Counted from the stretch's first letter, positions 28,724 to 38,271 are shown. The stretch: 64,000 bases of DNA from Candidatus Endobugula sertula (GCA_001723645.1 MDLC01000003.1:1-64000), one strand, 5' to 3'. The notes: generated by a model from the sequence alone, not told the origin. Numbers and translations are program-made.

Positions 28724-30649
28724 ATGGCAGGCATCATCCCTCAGACTTTTATTGACGACCTTCTGGAACGCATCGACATTGTCGAAGTGATTGATAATCG
28801 TGTCAAACTTAAAAAAGCAGGTAAAAATTACTCCGCTTGCTGTCCTTTCCACGATGAGAAAACCGCTTCGTTTACTGTTAGCCCAGATAAACAGTTTTTC
28901 TATTGTTTTGGCTGTGGTGCCAGTGGCAATTCCTTGGGTTTTGTCATGGACTATGAACGCGTTAGTTTTCCTGAAGCCGTTGAAAGTCTAGCAAAAAGTG
29001 TGGGCGTTAATGTTCCTAGAGAACAAACTAAAGATCCGCAAAAACGCGCCAAAGAAGACGCTCAGGAAAAAGCCCGTAAGATCCTTTATCAATTGATGGA
29101 GTCCGCTAACACCTATTATCAGGAGCAGCTACGAATTCACCCTAAAAAAGCCGTCAACTACCTTAAAAATCGTGGGCTCAGTGGACAGATCGCCAAAGAT
29201 TTTGGCATTGGCTACGCACCGCCTGGGTGGGACAATTTATTGAAAAAACTCGCGACATCAAGCGAGAAACAAAACCTCCTGCTCGAAGGCGGTATGCTAA
29301 TCCATAATCAGGACAAAGACCGTTTATATGATCGCTTTCGGGAACGTATTATGTTCCCAATACACGATACCCGTGGTCGGGTTATTGGCTTTGGGGGACG
29401 AGTCCTTAATGAAGAAAAACCCAAATACCTCAACTCACCTGAAACACCCATCTTTCATAAAGGTAAAGAGTTGTACGGCCTTTACGAAGCCCGCCAAGCC
29501 TACCGACAGCTTCCCAGACTTGTAGTAGTTGAAGGCTATATGGATGTGGTGGCTCTAGCCCAGTATGGCATTCGCTATAGTGTAGCCACTTTGGGTACAG
29601 CCTGTGGTGAAGAGCATTTAAAACGAGCATTTCGTTTTACCGATGAAGTCGTCTTTTGCTTTGATGGCGACGAAGCGGGACGCACAGCCGCTCGCCGAGC
29701 AATGCAAAGCGCATTACCTGTTATGGAAGATGGGCGACAGGTCAAATTTTTATACCTTCCAGAGGGCGAAGACCCGGATACTCTGGTTCGCCAAACAGGC
29801 GCTGATAAATTTATTCGAATGATAGAAGAAGCTTCCCCGTTGGAGCACTTCCTGTTTGAAGAACTCAGTCAGGGATTAAACACCCAAACCATGGAAGGCC
29901 GAGCAAGACTGTGCAAATTAGCAGCACCACTCTTGGATCAACTACCTCGTGGGGTATATCGAGAGCTGATGTTTGGTCAACTGTCCAACCGTACACAGCT
30001 CAGTATGGATGCCTTAGTCAATCTATTAAGTGAACTGCCAACATTAGAAAAAACGACATCAGAAGAGGTAAATACACGTAGCAATAATCAACCCACTACA
30101 CAAGTACCCATTCAGCACCCGAGTCCACAGGCAGCGCAAATCTCCACTTCATTGTCATCAAACCATCTATCTGTCTCCCAATTTTTCCTTGTCGAAGAGC
30201 GCGCACCAGCACTACTACTCTATAACCCACAACTTATAGAGTATGTAGAAGATATTAACACTCTATCCCATAGTAAAAATGACCATATTCTGACATTTAT
30301 AGAGATTGTAAAGCTAATCAGGCAACGTCCAAATTTGACTTCTGGACAAATAGTGGGGCACTGGCAAGGCACCTTTGGGGCTAATACTGCAAAACGCTTA
30401 AGTCAATACATGCTAAAAGCTGCACTTTTCCACTATGCAAAAAACATTTCATTACGAGACAAAAAATGCGCGTTTGACAGCGTGCGTGAACTGCGAGATA
30501 CCATCACATGCCTTATTAAACAACAAGATAAAAGAAGCTACGAGTTAATTATCGAGCAGCTTAAAGACAAACCAAGCAAACAATGGTCTAATGAAGAAAA
30601 AGAGCTTTACAAAAAAGCTATTGCTGCGAGGCATTCAACTTCAAATTAA
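28724..30649 (+). CDS. dnaG: DNA primase
   Basis: Synthesises RNA primers for replication with DnaB. 641 residues. CHC2 zinc-binding domain (CCPFHDEKTASFTVSPDKQ...CFGCGASG, about 38-64), DnaG catalytic core, Toprim (VVVEGYMDVVALAQYG; FCFDGDEAGRTAARRA) and a C-terminal helicase-binding domain after a Q/S/T-rich linker. Most gammaproteobacteria have rpsU upstream and rpoD downstream; here DUF454 precedes it and a toxin-antitoxin pair with IS debris follows. Confidence 0.98.
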   Translation: MAGIIPQTFIDDLLERIDIVEVIDNRVKLKKAGKNYSACCPFHDEKTASFTVSPDKQFFYCFGCGASGNSLGFVMDYERVSFPEAVESLAKSVGVNVPREQTKDPQKRAKEDAQEKARKILYQLMESANTYYQEQLRIHPKKAVNYLKNRGLSGQIAKDFGIGYAPPGWDNLLKKLATSSEKQNLLLEGGMLIHNQDKDRLYDRFRERIMFPIHDTRGRVIGFGGRVLNEEKPKYLNSPETPIFHKGKELYGLYEARQAYRQLPRLVVVEGYMDVVALAQYGIRYSVATLGTACGEEHLKRAFRFTDEVVFCFDGDEAGRTAARRAMQSALPVMEDGRQVKFLYLPEGEDPDTLVRQTGADKFIRMIEEASPLEHFLFEELSQGLNTQTMEGRARLCKLAAPLLDQLPRGVYRELMFGQLSNRTQLSMDALVNLLSELPTLEKTTSEEVNTRSNNQPTTQVPIQHPSPQAAQISTSLSSNHLSVSQFFLVEERAPALLLYNPQLIEYVEDINTLSHSKNDHILTFIEIVKLIRQRPNLTSGQIVGHWQGTFGANTAKRLSQYMLKAALFHYAKNISLRDKKCAFDSVRELRDTITCLIKQQDKRSYELIIEQLKDKPSKQWSNEEKELYKKAIAARHSTSN

Positions 30650-30730
30650 GGCCCATTATTTTTGTTTTTTATTAACAACCCCCATCCTGGGTGAGTTTCA
30701 ATATATAAACCTTCCTAGTTACCATATAAA

Positions 30731-30812
30731 CTAAGCCAATCTGCAAGAGCCTTTCAGCACACGAGTAGGCTGGCCTTCGCTCGTTGTCTCAACGGCAGCA
30801 ACAACTGTACCT
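30731..30812 (-). pseudogene. IS1595-family transposase relic (left copy)
   Basis: Minus-strand translation gives VVAAVETTSEGQPTR, then VLKGSCRLA and a stop. It is an inverted copy of the relic at 31790-31880, lacking 12 bp that the right copy keeps. The VAAVETTxxGxPxxxxLSVxK pattern belongs to the catalytic domain of IS1595-type transposases. It lies just upstream of the toxin-antitoxin operon, after dnaG. Confidence 0.6.
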
Positions 30813-30851
30813 TCAAACAGTATACTATATGATAGGCTGCTTCTATATTAA

Positions 30852-30908
30852 TGTGTGCCTTTTCGGCACATAGTTTGACAAGACCATATATTGTATGCCA
30901 CTATGGCA
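30852..30908 (+). promoter_or_regulatory. Promoter/operator region of the toxin-antitoxin operon
   Basis: Contains a hairpin TGTGCC-TTTTC-GGCACA (30854-30870), a consensus TTGACA (30875-30880), a weak -10 CACTAT 18 nt on, and a dyad TGCCA-CTA-TGGCA (30896-30908) overlapping the -10. An antitoxin-binding operator overlapping the promoter is usual for autoregulated TA pairs; binding here is inferred. Confidence 0.4.
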
Positions 30909-30942
30909 CCATGCTATTAAAGACTAAAAACGCAGGTGATAT

Positions 30943-31236
30943 ATGGCTACTAGTTCAGAACGTAAAGAGACCCGTTTGGTTGCACGAACCTCCACTGAAA
31001 TTCAGGAAATCATACAGCGAGCGGCGGATTACTCCGGTGCAACGCTTTCACAGTTCCTTATTGAGTCAGCAATGGAGAAGGCACGTAACGTGATTGAACG
31101 GACTGAAATCTTGCATCTCTCGATGGCAGGTGCTGATGCGTTGTTTGCCTCTCTGGAAAATCCAGCCAAAGCAAACGCCAAACTACTTAAAGCCGCAAAG
31201 CACTATAAGGATACAGTGAATGTCCGTGATCATTGA
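30943..31236 (+). CDS. DUF1778 (TacA/AtaR-like) antitoxin
   Basis: 97-residue ribbon-helix-helix antitoxin. MATSSERKETRLVARTSTEIQEIIQRAADYSGATLSQFLIESA is the DUF1778 fold: N-terminal strand for DNA binding, then helices, and a C-terminal tail (about residues 60-97) that in TacA-type proteins wraps the toxin. Ribosome site is weak (CAGGTG). Overlaps the toxin start by 17 bp, the usual coupled TA layout. Confidence 0.9.
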   Translation: MATSSERKETRLVARTSTEIQEIIQRAADYSGATLSQFLIESAMEKARNVIERTEILHLSMAGADALFASLENPAKANAKLLKAAKHYKDTVNVRDH

Positions 31237-31735
31237 AGAAATCAATCGGCAACACGATCGAAAAGCATTTGATTGCGGTGTCAGAGAATTAAACCAGTGC
31301 TTACAACAACAAGCTCGGCAGAAAACCGTAAAACACATCTCAAAAACTTACGTGGCCTGCCGAGATTCTGCATCGACTACTATCATCGGCTATCACACAC
31401 TTACCGGATATTCAGTGATAACACCGCCTGCCCACAAAGATTATAAAAAGTATCCTCACCCACTTAACGCTGTAAATCTGGCCCGTCTTGCTGTTGATCG
31501 TTCTTATCAAGGGCAGAAGCTAGGAGAAAAATTGTTGATTGATGTCATCTACCGGACAGTCTTGGTCGCAGAACAAATTTCAGCGATCGGACTGTTTGTT
31601 GATCCTATGACTCCAGAAGTTACCCCGTTTTATCAGCAGTATGGCTTTTTACCTGCTGACTCTGATGAACACTCACACATTGAAATGTGGCTACCCATTG
31701 CAACCTGTATAGAAATCACCAATACCTTATTGTGA
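31220..31735 (+). CDS. GNAT acetyltransferase toxin (TacT/AtaT-like)
   Basis: 171-residue GNAT acetyltransferase of the toxin type that acetylates the amino group of aminoacyl-tRNA and blocks translation. Motifs: FDCGVRELNQCLQQQARQ near the N-terminus, GYHTLTGYSVI, the acetyl-CoA loop LARLAVDRSYQGQKLGEKLLIDVIYR, and FYQQYGFLP. Family knowledge gives the function; target tRNA is unknown. The stop codon overlaps the first bases of the right-hand transposase relic, so the module is tightly bordered by IS debris. Confidence 0.88.
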   Translation: MSVIIEEINRQHDRKAFDCGVRELNQCLQQQARQKTVKHISKTYVACRDSASTTIIGYHTLTGYSVITPPAHKDYKKYPHPLNAVNLARLAVDRSYQGQKLGEKLLIDVIYRTVLVAEQISAIGLFVDPMTPEVTPFYQQYGFLPADSDEHSHIEMWLPIATCIEITNTLL

Positions 31736-31880
31736 TTGAGTTGGATGACGCTTACCTGGGCGGTGAGGCGCGAAGCAGACGGAAAAATAGCTTTTGTTGC
31801 CATCGTTGAAACAACGAGCGAAGGCCAACCTACTCGCATTACACTGAGTGTGCTGAAAGGCTCTTGAAGATTGGCTTAGC
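31736..31880 (+). pseudogene. IS1595-family transposase relic (right copy)
   Basis: Starts at the toxin stop. First frame reads IELDDAYLGGEARSRRK, the DDE-type catalytic signature (ELDDAYLGGE) of IS1595 transposases, then a stop; the adjacent frame continues GKIAFVAIVETTSEGQPTR, then ITLSVLKGS, and a stop. So it is frameshifted and truncated. 31790-31880 is inverted relative to the left copy at 30731-30812. The remainder of 31881-32040 shows no ORF. Confidence 0.7.
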
Positions 31881-31986
31881 TTAAGTAGTCATTAGGTAAA
31901 CCTTTGCGATAAACGCTTGAACATACGAACGCAGTCCATAACCAAGGAGGCTTTCTGCGACAGCTAATAGTTTCGCGCTTTCCCAC

Positions 31987-32010
31987 TAGACCTCTTTCGA
32001 AAGAGGTCTA
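31987..32010. repeat. Perfect 24-bp palindrome
   Basis: TAGACCTCTTTC followed by its exact reverse complement. No T-run follows on either strand, so not a standard terminator. A 13/14 match to its left half (TAGACTTCTTTCGA) is at 36009-36022, suggesting a dispersed element or a protein site. Confidence 0.6.
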
Positions 32011-32058
32011 ATTACCTCGCTATAGCATTGACTCAATGGTGTATTGCCCCTCAACTCC

Positions 32059-32067
32059 TGCTATACT
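32059..32067 (+). promoter_or_regulatory. Extended -10 element before the ArsC-like gene
   Basis: TGCTATACT (extended TG and TATACT) lies 46 bp before the ATG at 32114. No good -35 at 16-18 nt. Likely drives the ArsC-like/dapD/dapE set. Confidence 0.4.
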
Positions 32068-32113
32068 CCACGCCCTGAAAAAATTGTGCGATCTCACTCA
32101 TTAATAGCTTGCT

Positions 32114-32461
32114 ATGATTACCCTGTTTGGCATTAAAAACTGTGACACTATCAAAAAAGCCCGTCGTTGGCTCGACGCTGCAAACATCGACTACCGCTTT
32201 CATGACTTTCGTATTGACGGTATCAATGCAGAGCAAGTTACACTATGGATTGAGCAGCTAGGTCTCGAAATACTGGTGAATAAGCGCAGCACGACCTGGA
32301 AAGGGCTTTCCGAAAGTGACAAAAAAAATCTGGATAAGAACAGTGCCGTTGCGCTTATTGTCAATAATCCAACATTGATAAAGCGCCCACTCCTAGAACA
32401 TAACAACAGCTACACTGTCGGTTTTAAAGAAGCGATTTATCAACACTTATTCAAGGTCTAA
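32114..32461 (+). CDS. ArsC/Spx-family protein (YffB-like)
   Basis: 115-residue thioredoxin-fold protein. MITLFGIKNCDTIKKARRWLDAANIDYRFHDFR carries the single N-terminal Cys of the YffB subgroup, then VNKRSTTWKGL and NPTLIKRPLLE. Family members are called arsenate reductase-like but YffB is not shown to reduce arsenate; glutathione-linked thiol chemistry has been suggested for it. It precedes dapD and dapE, the usual pseudomonad order. Confidence 0.85.
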   Translation: MITLFGIKNCDTIKKARRWLDAANIDYRFHDFRIDGINAEQVTLWIEQLGLEILVNKRSTTWKGLSESDKKNLDKNSAVALIVNNPTLIKRPLLEHNNSYTVGFKEAIYQHLFKV

Positions 32462-32499
32462 AACCTACAACCCACTGATCATTTTATTAAGGCAATGTT

Positions 32500-33534
32500 A
32501 TGACTGATTATTACAGCTTTGGCCTCGGTATTGGTACACAAAACAACAAGCAGGAATGGCTGGATACCTTCTATTTTAAACCTCTATTATCACCATCAAG
32601 CAACATTATCTCGGCATTACAACAAGTAGTTGGCTACGCAGGTGGTAACACCGCTATCAGCCTAAACGCTGAACAAATGTCACAATTAGCAGACGTCTTA
32701 CAATTAGCCGATGAAGCTGCACAAGCCGAACTCGCCTCACAACTGGCTGACAGCAAACAACCCTTAGTTGCTACGATACTGGCAAATAATAGCGCTCCCA
32801 CTTCCGTACCAGAAGGCTACCTTAAACTGCACCTACTTTCTCACCGTTTGGTTAAACCCCATGAAACTAACCTGAATGGCTTATTCGGTGTGCTCCCTAA
32901 TGTAGCCTGGACCAATCAGGGTGCCATTGACCTAGCTGAGCTACCCCAACGTCAGCTCGACGCCCGTTTAAAAGGTGAATTACTCACGGTAGACTGTGTG
33001 GATAAATTCCCCAAAATGACTAACTACGTCGTACCTGCTGGGGTTCGTATTGCGGATACCGCTAGAGTGAGGTTAGGCGCACATATTGGTGAAGGTACGA
33101 CCATTATGCATGAAGGTTTTGTTAACTTTAATGCAGGTACACTGGGTACTAGCATGATCGAAGGCCGTATTTCTGCTGGCGTTGTCGTAGGAAAAGGTTC
33201 AGACCTGGGAGGTGGTTGCTCAACCATGGGAATCCTATCCGGTGGCGGCAATATGGTGATTTCAGTCGGTAAAGAATGTTTATTAGGTGCCAACGCAGGC
33301 ATTGGCATTCCATTGGCCGACCGCTGTATTGTTGAAGCCGGTCTTTATATCACCGCAGGTAGCAAGGTTAATCTACTCGATGGTAACAATCAGTTAATTA
33401 AGTCTGTCAAAGCTCGTGAGCTGGTGGGTCAATCAGACTTATTATTCCGTCGCAACTCCATCACTGGCGCGGTGGAATGCCTAAGCAACAAATCCGCCGT
33501 TGAGCTAAACGAAGAGCTCCACGCGAACAATTAA
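32500..33534 (+). CDS. dapD: 2,3,4,5-tetrahydropyridine-2,6-dicarboxylate N-succinyltransferase
   Basis: Succinylates tetrahydrodipicolinate in the lysine/diaminopimelate pathway. 344 residues, the long Pseudomonas-type DapD. Left-handed beta-helix hexapeptides are evident ([48 protein letters not shown]-like [16 protein letters not shown]). TAA overlaps the dapE ATG by one base, so the two are translationally coupled. Confidence 0.96.
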   Translation: MTDYYSFGLGIGTQNNKQEWLDTFYFKPLLSPSSNIISALQQVVGYAGGNTAISLNAEQMSQLADVLQLADEAAQAELASQLADSKQPLVATILANNSAPTSVPEGYLKLHLLSHRLVKPHETNLNGLFGVLPNVAWTNQGAIDLAELPQRQLDARLKGELLTVDCVDKFPKMTNYVVPAGVRIADTARVRLGAHIGEGTTIMHEGFVNFNAGTLGTSMIEGRISAGVVVGKGSDLGGGCSTMGILSGGGNMVISVGKECLLGANAGIGIPLADRCIVEAGLYITAGSKVNLLDGNNQLIKSVKARELVGQSDLLFRRNSITGAVECLSNKSAVELNEELHANN

Positions 33535-34682
33535 TGAGTAAATTATCTCCCACTCTACAACTCGCCTGCGAGCTGATCAAGCGTCCTTCCGTGACACCAA
33601 AAGACAAAGGCTGCCAAACTCTAATGCGCCAGCGCCTAGAAGCCATTGGCTTTGATTGTCAAACCTTAACCTTTGGTGAAAGTGATAACATGGTGGAAAA
33701 CCTATGGGCTGTAAAAGGTAGCAGCGGCCCTATTCTATGCTTTGCCGGACATACAGATGTTGTACCTACAGGTCCAGAATCTCGATGGCAAACGCCACCT
33801 TTTGACCCCGTCATTAAAAACGGCATACTCTATGGTCGCGGAGCCGCTGATATGAAAGGTAGTCTGGCAGCGATGATCACTGCCTGTGAAGCCTTTGTAG
33901 CAACACACCCCAACTACCAGGGGCGTATTGCCTTTCTGATTACAGCGGATGAAGAAGGTCCAGCTATTAACGGCACCATTAAAGTTGTAGAACACTTGCA
34001 AAAACAAGGGACTACGATCGACTGGTGTATCGTTGGAGAACCTTCCAGCACCGCACAAGTAGGGGATGTTATTAAAAATGGTCGCCGTGGTTCTCTAGGT
34101 GCCGTACTAACGGTTCAAGGTCAACAGGGGCATGTAGCCTATCCACACTTGGCAGATAATCCCATTCATCGCTTGGCTCCTGCACTGACAGAACTCACTC
34201 AAAAACACTGGGATAATGGCAACAGTTTTTTCCCTGCCACCTGTTTTCAAGTTTCCAATATTCATGGAGGTACTGGCGCTAGCAATGTGATTCCAGGTAC
34301 TGTAGAAGTAGTATGTAACTTCCGTTTTTCCACCGAAGTGACCGCAGAAGAACTGCAAAACCACACGGAAACGATTCTGAAAAAGCATCAACTTAACTAT
34401 GATATTCAGTGGAATCTCAGTGGCCAGCCCTTCCTCACTGCTGAAGGCAAACTCGTCACTGCGACTGTTAACGCTATTAAAGCTGTGACTGGCAGAGATA
34501 CTGAGCTCTCAACCGCTGGTGGTACTTCCGATGGTCGCTTTATTGCCCCCACTGGATCACAAGTGATTGAACTAGGCCCCGTAAATGCCACCATTCACCA
34601 AGTCGATGAATGTATTAAAGCGGATGATCTGGACACACTCAGCCAAATCTATCAGCACATTCTGAAACAATTACTGGTCTGA
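33534..34682 (+). CDS. dapE: Succinyl-diaminopimelate desuccinylase
   Basis: Zinc-dependent M20 amidohydrolase releasing LL-diaminopimelate. 382 residues. Metal and catalytic motifs: [38 protein letters not shown], and [15 protein letters not shown] near the C-terminus, with a dimerisation lid in the middle. Follows dapD directly and precedes moaC by 3 bp. Confidence 0.97.
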   Translation: MSKLSPTLQLACELIKRPSVTPKDKGCQTLMRQRLEAIGFDCQTLTFGESDNMVENLWAVKGSSGPILCFAGHTDVVPTGPESRWQTPPFDPVIKNGILYGRGAADMKGSLAAMITACEAFVATHPNYQGRIAFLITADEEGPAINGTIKVVEHLQKQGTTIDWCIVGEPSSTAQVGDVIKNGRRGSLGAVLTVQGQQGHVAYPHLADNPIHRLAPALTELTQKHWDNGNSFFPATCFQVSNIHGGTGASNVIPGTVEVVCNFRFSTEVTAEELQNHTETILKKHQLNYDIQWNLSGQPFLTAEGKLVTATVNAIKAVTGRDTELSTAGGTSDGRFIAPTGSQVIELGPVNATIHQVDECIKADDLDTLSQIYQHILKQLLV

Positions 34683-34685
34683 GCG

Positions 34686-35168
34686 ATGAGCGATTTTACC
34701 CATATCAACCAGGATGGAAGCGCCCATATGGTGGACATTAGCGATAAAACCGTCACCACTCGTACTGCAACCGCCTGCGGTTTTGTCACCATGCAAGCCA
34801 ACACCTTGCAATTGATTATTGAGGGGAAACATAAAAAGGGCGATGTGTTTGCGATAGCCCGTATTGCTGGCATACAGGCGGCCAAAAAATGTGCTGACCT
34901 CATCCCTTTGTGCCACCCGCTGGCACTCACTAAAATCAGTGTTGACCTAAAGCCTGAACCAAAACAGAGCCGTGTAAGAATTGATACACTCTGCAAACTT
35001 GATGGCAAAACGGGTGTCGAAATGGAAGCATTGACGGCGGTTTCAGTGACTGCATTAACACTTTACGATATCTGTAAAGCAGTAGATAAAACGATGACGA
35101 TCGAAGGCATTGCCATTATAGACAAACGCGGTGGCAAATCTGACTGGTCAAAACCAGAGGTGTCATAA
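34686..35168 (+). CDS. moaC: Cyclic pyranopterin monophosphate synthase MoaC
   Basis: Second enzyme of molybdenum cofactor synthesis. 160 residues. Conserved [36 protein letters not shown] and [28 protein letters not shown]. Followed by moaD and moaE; moaA is not in the window. Confidence 0.97.
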   Translation: MSDFTHINQDGSAHMVDISDKTVTTRTATACGFVTMQANTLQLIIEGKHKKGDVFAIARIAGIQAAKKCADLIPLCHPLALTKISVDLKPEPKQSRVRIDTLCKLDGKTGVEMEALTAVSVTALTLYDICKAVDKTMTIEGIAIIDKRGGKSDWSKPEVS

Positions 35169-35202
35169 ACGGTATTTCAGTGTTCAATCAAGGTAACAGA
35201 CA

Positions 35203-35451
35203 ATGTTAAAGATCCTCTATTTCGCTCGCCTGAGAGATGAGGTGGGTTGCAGTAAAGAGTTATTGCAATGGCAAGATCACTTCGCATCAGTAAATGACAT
35301 TAAAACCTTATTGAACCAACGCGGCGAACCATGGCAGCAAGCCTTTAGCGATAATATATTGCATGCCGTCAATCAACACGTCGTACAATCAGACCACGCT
35401 ATTACAGATGGCGATGAAATTGCTTTCTTCCCTCCTGTAACCGGAGGTTAA
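35203..35451 (+). CDS. moaD: Molybdopterin synthase sulfur carrier MoaD
   Basis: 82-residue ubiquitin-like subunit, beginning MLKILYFARLRDEVGCSKE and ending in the obligatory Gly-Gly tail (FFPPVTGG) that is thiocarboxylated. The stop overlaps the moaE ATG. Confidence 0.95.
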   Translation: MLKILYFARLRDEVGCSKELLQWQDHFASVNDIKTLLNQRGEPWQQAFSDNILHAVNQHVVQSDHAITDGDEIAFFPPVTGG

Positions 35452-35933
35452 TGTTAGTGCTCACTCTTGATCAAATCACTATTCAAACTGAAGATTTTAA
35501 TGTTGCTCAAGAACACCAGTGCCTGCTCCAGGATGCTCCAAATATTGGAGCCATTGTGACTTTTACTGGACTCGTCAAAGAATTTACCAAAGACGACAAT
35601 ACCAGTCTATTCCTGGAACACTACTCTACCATGACAGAAAAAGTACTGGCTGATATTATCCAGCAAGCCAAGCAACGCTGGCCTATTATCAATTCTCGCA
35701 TCATTCATCGTATTGGTCATTTACAGTTAGGTGAACAAATTGTATTTGTTGGTGCAAATAGTCCTCATCGCAGCGACGCCTTTGCCGCCTGTGAATTTAT
35801 TATAGATTTTTTAAAAACCGAGGCTCCGTTTTGGAAAAAAGAAATCACTAGTGAGGGAGAATCTTGGGTAGACGCTAAAGAGAGTGATAGAAAAACCAGA
35901 GAACGCTGGTACAATTTTATTGAATCAGGTTGA
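35451..35933 (+). CDS. moaE: Molybdopterin synthase catalytic subunit MoaE
   Basis: Large subunit of molybdopterin synthase, 160 residues. GAIVTFTGLVKEF, LEHYSTMTEKVL, IIHRIGHLQLGEQIVFVGANSPHRSDAFAACEFIIDFLKTEAPFWKKE are typical, with catalytic Lys residues in the last motif. Pairs with MoaD, overlapping by one base. Confidence 0.97.
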   Translation: MLVLTLDQITIQTEDFNVAQEHQCLLQDAPNIGAIVTFTGLVKEFTKDDNTSLFLEHYSTMTEKVLADIIQQAKQRWPIINSRIIHRIGHLQLGEQIVFVGANSPHRSDAFAACEFIIDFLKTEAPFWKKEITSEGESWVDAKESDRKTRERWYNFIESG

Positions 35934-36205
35934 CCAGCCCCCTGAAAAAAGAAAAACCAAAGCAACAGCCATCCCTTCTCTATTTAATAGTCAACACATT
36001 CTCAACTTTAGACTTCTTTCGAGACTGATAACCATTTAATTATGTTTTGTAATAATGCATGTGCAAGCAAAATAGTTCATCAACAGAACAGCTGTTTTCT
36101 TATCGCTTTAACTTGAGCACACATCTGTGCCACTTCTTATTGCGTTAGCTATAACACTTACATTCGCCGGTGATGTCCAATCCAACGACTGAATCTTCAT
36201 CGATC
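35934..36205. other. Intergenic region moaE-rluD, half-copy of the palindrome
   Basis: 272 bp between convergent genes. No ORF with a ribosome site. TAGACTTCTTTCGA at 36009-36022 matches 13 of 14 bases of the left half of the palindrome at 31987. pgeF, the frequent downstream neighbour of rluD, is absent. Confidence 0.4.
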
Positions 36206-37183
36206 TCACTCAGCAATACGTAACTGATGATCTTCATATAGAGCGGTTAACAGTCGCTGCATATCATCGGGCAAGTTAGACTCCCAAGCCATGATCTCTA
36301 ACGTTTCAGGATGTACCAGCGTTAGTTTTTTCGCGTGTAAAGCCTGCCGACTAAACGATATCAATAATGCTTTTAAATCAACAGAGCTGCCTGATATCCA
36401 ACGCTGGCGGGATAAATAGACCGGATCACCCACCAAGGGATGGTTTTTATGAGACAAATGTACACGGATCTGATGAGTACGGCCAGTTTCCAATTGACAA
36501 GCTATATGGGTATAACCGGCAAACCGCTTTAATAATCGATAATGAGTAATAGCCTCCTTACAATGACCATTAGGGCTGTCAATCACGGCCATTTTAGTAC
36601 GATGGATGGGATGGCGACCAATCGGTTTATCAATCACTCCTCCTCCTGTCAACTCTCCCATCACTACTGCTTCGTACTCCCGCCCGAGAGTACGGTTCTG
36701 TAGTTGCTGCACCAGATGGGTGTGCGCCAATAATGAATGGGCTACTACCATAAGACCCGTCGTATCTTTATCAAGCCGATGGACAATGCCCGCCCGAGGT
36801 AACATAGCCAGTTCAGGAAATAAATGCAGTAAACCATTAAGCAAAGTACCATCACGGACACCAGCACCAGGGTGAACGACCAATCCTGCCGGCTTATTAA
36901 TCACAATGATATGCTCGTCGTGATAAACGACAGGGATACTGATTTCCTGGGGTTCCCAGCGATCATCTTCTTCTAGTTCAACATTGAGTGTCAGTTTTTC
37001 CCCTCCATAGAGCTTATCTTTGGGTTTACGTGACCGCCCATCAACTGTGATAAATGCCTGTTTTATCCACTGTTGTATACGCGAGCGAGAATAATCGCTA
37101 AACACCTCCGCCGATATCTGGTCCAAACGTTTGCCTGATTGGTCTTCCGAGACCATATAATGTTCCTGCATAGACTTGCTCAT
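36206..37183 (-). CDS. rluD: 23S rRNA pseudouridine synthase RluD
   Basis: Makes pseudouridines 1911, 1915 and 1917 in helix 69 of 23S rRNA. 325 residues. S4-like RNA-binding domain at the N-terminus (GKRLDQISAEVFSDYSRSRIQQWIKQ), catalytic motif GIVHRLDKDTTGLMVVA with the essential Asp, and CQLETGRTHQIRVHL. Divergent from bamD, the usual arrangement. Confidence 0.96.
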   Translation of the reverse strand: MSKSMQEHYMVSEDQSGKRLDQISAEVFSDYSRSRIQQWIKQAFITVDGRSRKPKDKLYGGEKLTLNVELEEDDRWEPQEISIPVVYHDEHIIVINKPAGLVVHPGAGVRDGTLLNGLLHLFPELAMLPRAGIVHRLDKDTTGLMVVAHSLLAHTHLVQQLQNRTLGREYEAVVMGELTGGGVIDKPIGRHPIHRTKMAVIDSPNGHCKEAITHYRLLKRFAGYTHIACQLETGRTHQIRVHLSHKNHPLVGDPVYLSRQRWISGSSVDLKALLISFSRQALHAKKLTLVHPETLEIMAWESNLPDDMQRLLTALYEDHQLRIAE

Positions 37184-37263
37184 AAGTAAGTTTTAGTGCC
37201 AATGCTGGTTGGTATTCAGTAAGCACTGTGGTTAAATAGCGAGTTAATGTCAAATAGTGATTT

Positions 37264-37269
37264 TATACT
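37264..37269 (+). promoter_or_regulatory. Possible -10 of bamD
   Basis: TATACT, 10 bp before the bamD ATG, in the 96-bp rluD/bamD divergent region. If used, the leader would be very short. The -35 is not convincing. Confidence 0.25.
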
Positions 37270-37279
37270 ACGGTAATTT

Positions 37280-38230
37280 ATGCAATACACTTTCTATTAC
37301 ATCATTAAATACTTACGCTGGGTAGGTATGTTTACCTTTTGCCTCATCCTTTTAGCCGCTTGTTCATTAAGCCCAAGACAATTTGATTTATCCCAACATA
37401 CCGAAAAGGAATTATATCAATTTGCTCAAGACGATTTGCGCACAGGTTACTTTTTGGATGCGATTGATGTACTACAGGCCATGGAAAAACATTATCCTTT
37501 TGGTGAATATTCAATCTCTGCACAACTATCTCTCATTTACGCGTATTATGGCGTTGATGAACTGGCTGCAGCCAGTGCAACTGCAGACCGGTTTATTCGG
37601 CTCCACCCCCAGTACCGCCATGTCGATTATGCCTTTTATATGAAAGGGTTAATTTCCTTTCCCGAAGCAAAGTCTTTCTTACAAACTTATATGAATGTCG
37701 ATTTAAGCAAGCGGGATATTAGTGAGGCCAAAATCGCATTCAACCATTTTTCCACACTCGTTAAACGTTTTCCCAGTAGTGAATACACACCCGATGCTCT
37801 CAAACGTATGGAGTTTTTACGCAATCTATTAGCGAGACATGAAATCCATGTGGCCAACTATTACTTTGAGCGGAAAGCGTATTTGGCAGCAACTAATCGT
37901 GGACGTCACGTACTGGAAAATTTCCAAACAACGCCTGCCATACCCGATGCCTTAGCGGTTATGGCTCAGGGCTACCATGAAATGGGAATGGATAATTTGT
38001 CTAAAAAAAGCATTCAAGCCCTACGTACCAATTACCCTAACCATCCAACATTAACAAGCGATGGCAGCTTTAATTTTAACTATAATACACACAAACCCAA
38101 TAGCTGGCTTAATATAGCAACATTAGGGCTGATAAATAGCACAAAACCACCTGGGTTTAATACGAGTCAATTATACCATTCAACGTCAGCCATTAAACCA
38201 TCACATAAAGAGGCAGCCCCTGTCAAATAA
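37280..38230 (+). CDS. bamD: Outer-membrane assembly lipoprotein BamD (ComL)
   Basis: Essential lipoprotein of the BAM complex inserting beta-barrels into the outer membrane. 316 residues with signal peptide and lipobox LLAAC, then TPR repeats (ELYQFAQDDLRTGYFLDAIDVLQAMEKHYPFGEYS; FRIRLHP-like RFIRLHPQYRHVDYAFYMKGL). The C-terminal ~70 residues are a low-complexity extension beyond the family core. Confidence 0.94.
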   Translation: MQYTFYYIIKYLRWVGMFTFCLILLAACSLSPRQFDLSQHTEKELYQFAQDDLRTGYFLDAIDVLQAMEKHYPFGEYSISAQLSLIYAYYGVDELAAASATADRFIRLHPQYRHVDYAFYMKGLISFPEAKSFLQTYMNVDLSKRDISEAKIAFNHFSTLVKRFPSSEYTPDALKRMEFLRNLLARHEIHVANYYFERKAYLAATNRGRHVLENFQTTPAIPDALAVMAQGYHEMGMDNLSKKSIQALRTNYPNHPTLTSDGSFNFNYNTHKPNSWLNIATLGLINSTKPPGFNTSQLYHSTSAIKPSHKEAAPVK

Positions 38231-38271
38231 TCTTAGGGGCGGTTGGGTTGACGTTTCATATTCATCCGATT

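Noticed and set aside
38216..38240. GCCCCT/AGGGGC hairpin between bamD and nadE
   Set aside because: Six-bp stem with a long loop and no T-run; too weak to call a terminator.
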